Origin: Streptomyces sp. NBC_00569
GTDB lineage: Bacteria; Actinomycetota; Actinomycetes; Streptomycetales; Streptomycetaceae
Assembly (NCBI RefSeq): GCF_036345255.1
Contig: NZ_CP107783.1
Location: 1,922,001 to 1,986,000 of the forward strand
Reading direction: 5' to 3'
Length of the DNA: 64,000 nt
Each line of letters begins with the position of its first letter. The stretch's first letter is position 1. Below the pieces are notes generated by a model. It did not search any database, was not told the origin of the DNA, and worked only from the letters and a program-made list of their open reading frames with translations. The translations under genes were made by a program, and so were the position numbers. This document shows, one piece after another, positions 16,870-24,628 of the stretch.

Positions 16870-19565
16870 TGCGTGTTCCCATCCGCCACATAGCCGGGCA
16901 TCTGCTGTGGTCGGCCGAGGACCACACATGGGCCGTGTACCGCCTGCACCCTGGCGCGGACGAGCCCGGCCACAGCGGCGAGGCGGTCACCGGTGCCTAC
17001 CTTCCCGCCGCGGTCCGCGAGGAGCAATTGCAGCGCATCACGCAGCTGGTGCGTTCCCTGTCGGGTGAGCCGCGGCTGTTCGGGGTGTGCGCGCAAGTCG
17101 ACCCGTCCGAGGTCGCGTGGCTCATGCTCGAAGGCCTCCACGACGAGACCGGGGACTTGATGCCCGAAGCCGGTCCGTGGGTCGAGCACGTCGAGGCCGC
17201 GTTGGACCTTCTGGACGGGCAGGAGATGCACCGCCGCACGCTGTGGCTGGCCGTGCCTCTCTCGCGTGACGCCAGGGGCGGGCGCGGGATGGTCGCACGC
17301 GGCCTGGGAATCGGCGCGCTGGGTGAACTGTCCGACTCTCTGGGGCTGAAGCCGTCGCCGGTCAGTGACACCAATGTGGCCCGGGCGGGTGAGAAGGCCG
17401 CACAGATCGAGGCGCAGATGGCTGGTGCGGTTTCCTTCCGGCCGGCGCGTCCAGCGGAGATCGTCTGGCTCATCCAGCACGCACTGCACCGCGGCATCAG
17501 TGAGCCCCTGTTGTCCGAGGCGGCCTCGAGTGCACTGTATGCGGGACGGGTGCGGGACGGACTGCTGTTCTCCCCGAGCTACGCGGACCTCGGCCAGGTC
17601 CGCCTCGAGGAAGGCGGCGCACCGCGCGCGGCGACAGCAGGAGCCAGCGCCCGGCACGCACTGTTCGGGGGACTCCTTAAGCGGGGCAGCGGCTCTTCAA
17701 GTGTGACGGGCCGGCAGTGGGTCAAGGACGCGACGTCGCCGATCCAGCGCCGGTGGCTGCAGGTCGAGACGCCGCAGGGAACCGGGTATCAGGCGCATCT
17801 GGTGCTGGCCGAATGCCCGCCCGCGCTGTCCGCGCAGGCCGCTGACCTGTTCGCGCAGCTCGACGTCCTTGATTTTCCGGTCGACTTCACCGTCAGTCTC
17901 ACCCTGGTGGAGGCCGCCGAGGCGCGGCGCAAGATCCAGCGCAAGCGCACCGAGCTGGTCGACCAGGTCGACCAGTACGACGCCCGCCCCACCGGTCTGC
18001 CTTCCGACATCCCGGAAGCGGCCCGGGACCTGAGCGAGATGGACGCGCGCCTCGCGCGGACGTCAGCCGAGGTAGAGGTGCAGTCCATCACGGTGCTCAC
18101 CGTGTGGGCACCGACATCGGCCCTGTGTGATGCCCGGGCACGTGCGCTGGAGAAGCTGCTGGCCGGTGTCGACTACCGGATTGTGCGGCCAGTCGGCTTG
18201 CAGAGCGATCTGTTCGCTCTTGGGCTGCCCGGCAGTGTCTGTCCGCTCACGGTAAGGGAATTCACCCAGCACCAGGTGGCGGAGGACTGGGCGATGTCCG
18301 GTGCTTTCGCCCGCAGCGAGGTGGGGGACCCGAACGGTGTCCTGCTCGGCTTCGACCTGGACTGCGGCACTCCCCGGCCCGTGATGATCAACGTCGCTGA
18401 CGCACCCAAGCAGGATGCGAGTGCCTCACTCGCCGTCATCGGGGATCTCGGTGGCGGCAAGAGCGTCCTGCAGAAGAGCCTGGAAAGCGCGGTGGTCGAC
18501 CGAGGGGCGCGGGCCATTTGCATCGACCGGACCCCGGTGCGCGAGTGGGCGACCTTCGCCAAGGGGGCGGCTGCGGGGCGGTGTCAGGTCATCGACGCTG
18601 CGCAGGCCGAGTTGTCCATCGACCCACTCCGTCTGTTCCCCGGCCCCGAGGGACGCCAGTACGCGCTCAACTACTTGACCCTTCAGCTCGGCATCGGCGC
18701 CATGAGCGTCCAGGGCGAAGTCCTGCACCACGCCGTCGAGCAGGCCGCGAGCATGCCCGACGCCTCAATGGCCAAGGTCATACAGGTCCTAGTGCAGACG
18801 GCCGCGGCCGCAACCGGCAAGCGCAGCGATGCGGCCGCGTCGGTCGCGGGGATGCTGAGCCTGGTCACCAGCAGCCCGCTCGCAGCCATGGTGTTCGACC
18901 CGAGCCTGCCGATTGCCCGCCTGAACGGCTCCACAACAGCTGACCTGATCGTCATCACCACGGCCGGGCTGACACTGCCGCCTAAGCAGGCCTTCGAGAA
19001 CCCGGAGATCCTCCACCAGCAGCCCCTCGAAGCGCTGATCGGCCGCGCGGTGCTGTATCTGATCGCAGCGATGGCACGGCAGGCGGCGTTCGCTGACCCG
19101 TCCCGCTTCTGCGCCGTGGTCACCGACGAGCTGTACTGGCTGACCAGCTCCGCCGAAGGCACCGCGCTCGTGCACGAGATCCTGCACGACGGCCGCAAGC
19201 ACAACGCCGGGCTGTTCGCCGGGTCCCACGACGAGAGGGAACTCGGCCCCGACCGCGGGCTGTTTGCCTACAAGGCCCTCGCTCGCACCGCGGATCGTGA
19301 GCGCGCCCGCCGCGGCCTGGACTTCATCGGTCTGGACGGCCGCGACGAGGACCTGGTCCGTCTGGTGACCACCGACCTGTCCCCCGTCGGTGTCACCGAA
19401 CGTGCCGGCGAAATCCTCCTCACGGGGCCGCGACAGAACACCGGCCGCATCAAGGTCCGTATCCCCGCCGTGAAGCGCATCGCCGACCACATCACCACCA
19501 CCCCCGGCAAGAGCCCGCGCACCGCGGTCGCCACGCCGCGAGCGACGAAGGAGGTGTCGGCATGA
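16869..19565 (+). CDS. virB4: VirB4-like T4SS ATPase
   Basis: 898 aa. It has an N-terminal domain of about 450 residues followed by a RecA-like ATPase core, with Walker A GDLGGGKS (525-532) and Walker B VVTDELYW (D753-E754). The HDGRKHNAGLFAGSHDERE stretch after Walker B is typical of VirB4/TraC. It would energise channel assembly and transport at the inner face of the membrane. ATG 16869 shares a base with the preceding stop (TGATG). Confidence 0.9.
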   Translation: MRVPIRHIAGHLLWSAEDHTWAVYRLHPGADEPGHSGEAVTGAYLPAAVREEQLQRITQLVRSLSGEPRLFGVCAQVDPSEVAWLMLEGLHDETGDLMPEAGPWVEHVEAALDLLDGQEMHRRTLWLAVPLSRDARGGRGMVARGLGIGALGELSDSLGLKPSPVSDTNVARAGEKAAQIEAQMAGAVSFRPARPAEIVWLIQHALHRGISEPLLSEAASSALYAGRVRDGLLFSPSYADLGQVRLEEGGAPRAATAGASARHALFGGLLKRGSGSSSVTGRQWVKDATSPIQRRWLQVETPQGTGYQAHLVLAECPPALSAQAADLFAQLDVLDFPVDFTVSLTLVEAAEARRKIQRKRTELVDQVDQYDARPTGLPSDIPEAARDLSEMDARLARTSAEVEVQSITVLTVWAPTSALCDARARALEKLLAGVDYRIVRPVGLQSDLFALGLPGSVCPLTVREFTQHQVAEDWAMSGAFARSEVGDPNGVLLGFDLDCGTPRPVMINVADAPKQDASASLAVIGDLGGGKSVLQKSLESAVVDRGARAICIDRTPVREWATFAKGAAAGRCQVIDAAQAELSIDPLRLFPGPEGRQYALNYLTLQLGIGAMSVQGEVLHHAVEQAASMPDASMAKVIQVLVQTAAAATGKRSDAAASVAGMLSLVTSSPLAAMVFDPSLPIARLNGSTTADLIVITTAGLTLPPKQAFENPEILHQQPLEALIGRAVLYLIAAMARQAAFADPSRFCAVVTDELYWLTSSAEGTALVHEILHDGRKHNAGLFAGSHDERELGPDRGLFAYKALARTADRERARRGLDFIGLDGRDEDLVRLVTTDLSPVGVTERAGEILLTGPRQNTGRIKVRIPAVKRIADHITTTPGKSPRTAVATPRATKEVSA

Positions 19566-19966
19566 CAACGGGCCTGTGGGCGCGCCGCCGCGCGGCTGCC
19601 AGCTGCACCGCGACCGGCATCGTGATCGCCCTGCTGATTGCCGCGATCATTTGCGTCATCGTCGAGCCCGGTGTCCCCTCCGGCTGGTGGCCGCAGACCG
19701 GGAACGCGTTCGCCGCCTCCCCCAGCGACCGCGTCACGACGCCGGCTCAAGGTGCTGCACACGGAAAGGCTCCCGCCCCCACGCCGTCCAAGGGATCAGA
19801 GGTGTGTGACGTGATCGTGGGGCCGGCACACGACTACTGCCTGCGTGCTCCGGGCCCGCAGAGCGCCAGCGGCACGTTCACGCGGGGCGTCCTGTGGCCG
19901 CTGGGTGTTCTGGCGGTCGGCATCACAGCCCTTTTCGTCCTCCGCCGCCGTCGTCGGGGGTTGTGA
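19562..19966 (+). CDS. two-helix membrane protein of the T4SS
   Basis: 134 aa. A first membrane helix (IVIALLIAAIICVIVEPGVP), a roughly 70-residue external loop with two cysteines (EVCDVI, DYCLRA), and a second helix (WPLGVLAVGITALFVLRRRR) ending in an arginine stop-transfer patch. No family recognised. It overlaps both neighbours (ATGA before, TGATG after), so it is likely a stoichiometric channel partner. Confidence 0.7.
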   Translation: MTTGLWARRRAAASCTATGIVIALLIAAIICVIVEPGVPSGWWPQTGNAFAASPSDRVTTPAQGAAHGKAPAPTPSKGSEVCDVIVGPAHDYCLRAPGPQSASGTFTRGVLWPLGVLAVGITALFVLRRRRRGL

Positions 19967-22785
19967 TGTGGCGCCCGGATCGCGGCACGCTGCGTGCCGC
20001 CGGCTTCGTCGCGCTGCTGGTGACGGTGTTCCTCACGGTGAACACGTCCGTCGCCTACGCCGCCAACAGTGCGAGCGCGCAGGGCGGGCTGCTGTCCCCG
20101 CTCGAGCTGGACACCTCCGAAGGCGTCTCCCTCAAGGGCTACGAACTCGGCGCGCAGGGCGGCAGCATTTTCTCGTTCACGTCGAACTGGCAGGCGCTGA
20201 TCCTCAGCGGCTTGTTCACCGTGGTCCGGGTCTTTGTCGGGCTGGCGTGCTGGGCTATTCAGGTCGCCTACCGCTTCCCGCTGCTGAAGCTGCTGACGAA
20301 GCCGGCGCAGCATCTGTCGGACGTCTACACCGAGACGGTGGTCGACGATCTCGGTCTGAAGAGCATGTTGCTTGCGTGGGCGTTCGTGTTCGGGCTGGTG
20401 CTGGTGGTGCGCGGCAAGCACGCCAAGGGGATCGGTGAGATCGCACTCACGCTCGTCATCGGTGCGCTGGCCGCCTCGGTGTTCGTCACGCCGAACTTCC
20501 TCCTCGGCAAGGACGGTCCGATCTTGCAGACCCAGTCGGCCGCAGCTGACATCGCCGAGAAGACCGTCAACGCCCACTCCTGGGGCGGGAAGATCTCCTC
20601 GGACGACCCGTGCGCGACCGTGTCCGGGCCCGCGTATCAGACCTGCTACGACGCCCAGGACGCCAAGACCCCTGAGGCGCGGAAGATCGCCAAGCCGATC
20701 CAGGACGCAGTGACCAACTCCCTCGTGGTCAAGCCCTTCATGCTCCTCGAATACGGGCGGATCCTCGACCCGTCCAACCCTGCCGACCGCAAGGCCTACC
20801 AGGTGCACCTGATGTGGGTGTCCGGCGCCTACAAACCCAAGCCATTGGAGCCGGCACAAAGCAGCGACACGGACGACATCTGCAAGAAGATCAAGGGCCC
20901 TGGCCGGAAGTACTGCGAGCGCCGCGAGGGTGATGACGCGATCCCGCCTCACTCCGACTTGCCCAGCCTCACCGTCGGCGAGCAGCTACTGGACGCCACC
21001 ACAAGTCCGGTGGTCTCCCAGGAGGATCAGGAGTTCGCCGCGTTCCTCGGAGACTTGAGGAAGGCCGGGCCGGTCGGCAAGGAGTGTGCCGATTACGCAA
21101 GGCAGCCCACCTGGTGGCGCGTCGCCTCCGTCGTCATGGTGCTCATCGCAGCCCTACTGATCTGTGCGCTGCTGCTGTCGGCCGCCATGGTGCTCGTGGG
21201 GATCACGGCGGTGTGCGCGGCGGCCGCCGCGAGTGGCGGGGTGTGCTTCGTGTGGGGCATGCTGCCCGGCCCGAGCAGGTCAGCGGTGTGGAAATGGCTG
21301 GCCCTGTTCGGAATCTCGATGGCCGCGATCCTCGCCATCTCCACGTTCATCCCGGCCGTCGGGATCACCATCGACGTCATCCTGACCAACGGACCGGACC
21401 TATTGGCCGAGCGCCTCCTGCTCATCGATGTCGTAGCCATCGTCGGCCTCGCCTTCCACCGGCGCCTCCTGATGGTGATCACGTCGTTCAGCCAGCGCCT
21501 CACGCTGCGGATGCGGTACGCGAAGATCGGCGGCAGCCACATGGCCGGCGACTCCCAGCTGGGTGCCGCGCTCGCCATGAGCGGCGTAGGCGGCGGTGGC
21601 TATCTCGCCGCAGGGTCACTGCGCGGGCGCGGCAGGACGGGCCTCAGCACGGCCGGACTCGTGCAGGGCGTGCTCGGTGGCTTCACCGACGGGTCTGGGA
21701 TGCCGGGCGAACCGGCACGACTGCTGGCCGACGCGAACGCGGAGGCCTCCCGCGGCCTGGCGCCGATCGGTGCGGCCGTCGTCGGGGCCCGGCTCGCTGC
21801 GGGTGGCGCGTTCTCGCTGCTGGTCGGCAAGAAGCCCGACGAGGCGACGTTCGCCAAGCTCCGCAAGCCGACCGCTGAAGGCGACGACCCCAACGCGGCG
21901 CAAAACGGCGGAGGCCAGAAGCAGGCAGGCTCGGGCAGGCTTGGCGGCGGGCCGAAGGACCGCTATCGCGACGACGACGGCACGGTCATCGACCCCGACA
22001 CCGGGGAGGTCCTGCACGACCAGAAGACCGACCGCACGCTGCTTTCCACCCGGGCTCACAACCGGCTGGTCAGGCTGCGCGGATACCGGCTCGCCCACCG
22101 AGGCGGACGGTTCGCCTACGCCTCCACGATGGGCCTGCCCACAACCGTCCGCACGACGCAGGCAGGTGCCAGCCGTGCCACCCACGACACCCGTCAGCAG
22201 CTGCGCGTGTGGGGCAATACCGTGCGCCAGGACCGCCGCGGCTGGGCCAGCTCAGCCCAGGGCGCCAAGAACCTCATCAACCAGGCAGGCGTTCAGAACG
22301 CGTCGGCGAGCAGCCGGCGTCTCCCCCCTCCCGCCGCGTCCGCGTCGACAGCACGCGGCACGCTGCAGCCGACTGGCGGCTCCACGCCGCCCGCGTCGTC
22401 CGGAGCGTCCGGGAGCGGCTGGCAGCCAGGCAGTCCGCGACCCACGTCCTGGCCCATGGCCGGTCCGCGCCCAGGCACAGGCCCCGGTGCCGCCGGTGCC
22501 GGGCAGGGGTCGGGGGCGCGGCCTTCGGCGGGTCCTCGATCCGCTGCACCTAGCGCGACCTCTCCGGCTCACTCACCCGCAGCGCCTCCGCCCGCGGCGC
22601 CTTCGGGCGGTAGCGGCACCTTGCCGCCGAGTACACAGTCCCGGCCGCGCCTCAGTGGCGGAGCAGGTTCCTCCAATTCCTCCCGGCAGGCACAGGAGAT
22701 GTTCCGCCGAATCCAGGAGCGCAACGCCCAAAACCCGCGCCCGCCGGCAGACGACAGCGATGACGAGGACGGAGAGAATTCGTGA
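19966..22785 (+). CDS. VirB6/TrbL-like polytopic conjugation protein
   Basis: 939 aa from ATG 19966. A cleavable-type signal region (FVALLVTVFLTVNTSVAYA) is followed by hydrophobic clusters near residues 75-100, 125-145, 155-175, 385-425, 440-475 and 485-510. The last 430 residues are hydrophilic and then proline/serine-rich, a long cytoplasmic or wall-spanning tail. Size, topology and place after VirB4 fit the VirB6/TrbL (TcpH-like) inner-membrane channel subunit. Confidence 0.8.
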   Translation: MWRPDRGTLRAAGFVALLVTVFLTVNTSVAYAANSASAQGGLLSPLELDTSEGVSLKGYELGAQGGSIFSFTSNWQALILSGLFTVVRVFVGLACWAIQVAYRFPLLKLLTKPAQHLSDVYTETVVDDLGLKSMLLAWAFVFGLVLVVRGKHAKGIGEIALTLVIGALAASVFVTPNFLLGKDGPILQTQSAAADIAEKTVNAHSWGGKISSDDPCATVSGPAYQTCYDAQDAKTPEARKIAKPIQDAVTNSLVVKPFMLLEYGRILDPSNPADRKAYQVHLMWVSGAYKPKPLEPAQSSDTDDICKKIKGPGRKYCERREGDDAIPPHSDLPSLTVGEQLLDATTSPVVSQEDQEFAAFLGDLRKAGPVGKECADYARQPTWWRVASVVMVLIAALLICALLLSAAMVLVGITAVCAAAAASGGVCFVWGMLPGPSRSAVWKWLALFGISMAAILAISTFIPAVGITIDVILTNGPDLLAERLLLIDVVAIVGLAFHRRLLMVITSFSQRLTLRMRYAKIGGSHMAGDSQLGAALAMSGVGGGGYLAAGSLRGRGRTGLSTAGLVQGVLGGFTDGSGMPGEPARLLADANAEASRGLAPIGAAVVGARLAAGGAFSLLVGKKPDEATFAKLRKPTAEGDDPNAAQNGGGQKQAGSGRLGGGPKDRYRDDDGTVIDPDTGEVLHDQKTDRTLLSTRAHNRLVRLRGYRLAHRGGRFAYASTMGLPTTVRTTQAGASRATHDTRQQLRVWGNTVRQDRRGWASSAQGAKNLINQAGVQNASASSRRLPPPAASASTARGTLQPTGGSTPPASSGASGSGWQPGSPRPTSWPMAGPRPGTGPGAAGAGQGSGARPSAGPRSAAPSATSPAHSPAAPPPAAPSGGSGTLPPSTQSRPRLSGGAGSSNSSRQAQEMFRRIQERNAQNPRPPADDSDDEDGENS

Positions 22786-23960
22786 ACGGGACACTTTCCA
22801 GGCGGCGTTCACGCCGATGGATCAAGTGGGGTTGTGTCACCGGCGTGCTGCTGGGGCTGGCCGTGTGCTGCACGGCCCCGGTCTCGGGCGCGGCCAGCAC
22901 CCTGGCGGCCCTCACCCAGCAACAGGAGAAAAGCGACATCGGGCTGGCGGGGGCAGGCGGCAGTGCGGACATCCCGCCCCGCATGCTCGACGCCTACAAG
23001 AACGCCGTCCGGTTGATCGGGACGAAGGTTCCCCGATGCCGGGGCGTGCGCTGGCCCGTCCTGGCCGGGATCGCAAAGGTCGAGTCCAACCACGCCGCCG
23101 GACGCGCCATCGCGAGGGGCGGGGACATCCGACCGCGGATCTACGGAGTCCTGCTCAACGGCTCCGGGGCCGGTGGCAACACGAGCGTGTTCACCGACAC
23201 CGATGGCGGCAAGTGGGATGGCACCGCCGAGGGCGAACGCGCTGTGGGTCCCTTCCAGTTCATGCCCGCCACTTGGGAGTCAACCGGGCAGGACGGCAAC
23301 AAGGACGGCGTGCGCGATCCGCACAACGCGGACGATGCCGCCCTCGGGGCCGCGACCTATCTGTGTGGGCGCGGCCGCGATCTGGGCAAGGCCGGTCAGC
23401 TGCGGGCTGCGATCTTTCAGTACAACCACAGCAATGAGTACGTAGCCAACGTCACGAAGTGGATCGACCAGTACGCGGATGCCGCCCGTTCCGGCGGAGG
23501 TGCCAGCCTGACGGGTCTGAAGGGGAAGGCCCGCGCGGCGCTTCGGGCCGCGCTCGCCCAGCGTGGGGTGCCGTATTCGTGGGGTGGCGGCACCGTGTCG
23601 GGGCCCTCGAGGGGGTTGTGCTGTTCACCGAGTGGAAAGTCGGGCTCTTCGATCACTGGTTTCGACTGTTCGGGACTCACTACCTACGCGTTCGCGCGAG
23701 CTGGGATCAGCTTGCCGCGGACTGCCGCTGCGCAGGCCGGCCGTGGGCGGCGTATCCCTGCCTCGGCCGGTCAAGGTGCGCTCCAGCCGGGTGACTTGGT
23801 GTTCTTCGGCTATATCCCGGGTCGGGATTCGACCATCGATCACGTGGGGATTTACGTCGGTGGCGGCCGCATGATCAACGCTGCCAGGCCGGGCACTGTC
23901 GTGCGTTTCGACCCTGTGGACGCGATGCCTGGGTATGCCGGGGGTGCGAGGCTCCTGTGA
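22782..23960 (+). CDS. lytic transglycosylase / NlpC-P60 cell-wall hydrolase
   Basis: 392 aa from GTG 22782. After a membrane or signal helix (WGCVTGVLLGLAVCCTAPVS) comes a soluble lytic transglycosylase domain (IAKVESNHAAG holds the catalytic Glu; AVGPFQFMPATW, FQYNHSNEYV). An NlpC/P60 peptidase domain follows, with Cys in FDCSGL, His in IDHVGIYVG and a polar residue in MINAARPG. It is the VirB1/TcpG-type enzyme expected to open peptidoglycan for the transfer apparatus. Confidence 0.93.
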   Translation: MNGTLSRRRSRRWIKWGCVTGVLLGLAVCCTAPVSGAASTLAALTQQQEKSDIGLAGAGGSADIPPRMLDAYKNAVRLIGTKVPRCRGVRWPVLAGIAKVESNHAAGRAIARGGDIRPRIYGVLLNGSGAGGNTSVFTDTDGGKWDGTAEGERAVGPFQFMPATWESTGQDGNKDGVRDPHNADDAALGAATYLCGRGRDLGKAGQLRAAIFQYNHSNEYVANVTKWIDQYADAARSGGGASLTGLKGKARAALRAALAQRGVPYSWGGGTVSGPSRGLCCSPSGKSGSSITGFDCSGLTTYAFARAGISLPRTAAAQAGRGRRIPASAGQGALQPGDLVFFGYIPGRDSTIDHVGIYVGGGRMINAARPGTVVRFDPVDAMPGYAGGARLL

Positions 23961-24628
23961 CTCCTGACGACGTCCCGAGTCCGCGCGGCGCCTGGCTGCT
24001 GCTTGCCGTGGCTGTAGCACTGGGTGTGGTCGGCTGGCTGCTCCTGTCTTCTGCAGCCACCACTCCCTCCGCTGGCCCGCGCCACGCGGCGGACGTGCCC
24101 AGTCTCGGCGCCTCGACTGCGGGCAGGCCCGGTGCAGCGTCCCCACCCTCTGGCGTCCAGCCTGCCGGCGGGCCCTCGGGCTCCGTCTCTGCGTCGGGGG
24201 CAGCCTCCAGGTCGGCCGGTGAGTTGCTGCCTCGGGGCGAGGGGGTGGCCGGTGACCGGGCTATCCAGCAGCTGCTGGAGCGTTCCTGGCCTGCCGACCT
24301 CCCTGGCGAGGAGGAGACGATCCTTCGCGCCATGGGCAGGAAGGTGTTGCTCGCCGACGTCACCGGTCTCGGTCGCGGCCAGTTCCCTGCTGCCTTCCCT
24401 CAGAAGGCCGGGCGTGCGGGCGTGGTGGCGCCGGCGTTCACTCGGATCCGTATCCAGGCTGTCATCGCCCGCCAGGGCAGGCGTGCGGGCCGGGCGGTGG
24501 TGCATCTGGTGTGGGCCGGGGCGGACCGCGGCGGGACCTACACGGCCGGCCGTGTCACGGACATCGTCTTCCACCATGCTCGAGGAGATGGCACATGGAC
24601 TCCCCTGCCCCTCACCACCACGTCATGA
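23957..24628 (+). CDS. single-pass membrane protein of the T4SS, unknown family
   Basis: 223 aa from GTG 23957 (GTGA overlap). One membrane helix (GAWLLLAVAVALGVVGWLLL), a Gly/Pro/Ser-rich external linker of about 60 residues, and a folded C-terminal domain (about 100-223) with a beta-rich stretch (TRIRIQAVIARQGRRAGRAV). No family recognised. Its place between wall hydrolase and coupling protein suggests an extracytoplasmic scaffold. Confidence 0.65.
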   Translation: MTPDDVPSPRGAWLLLAVAVALGVVGWLLLSSAATTPSAGPRHAADVPSLGASTAGRPGAASPPSGVQPAGGPSGSVSASGAASRSAGELLPRGEGVAGDRAIQQLLERSWPADLPGEEETILRAMGRKVLLADVTGLGRGQFPAAFPQKAGRAGVVAPAFTRIRIQAVIARQGRRAGRAVVHLVWAGADRGGTYTAGRVTDIVFHHARGDGTWTPLPLTTTS

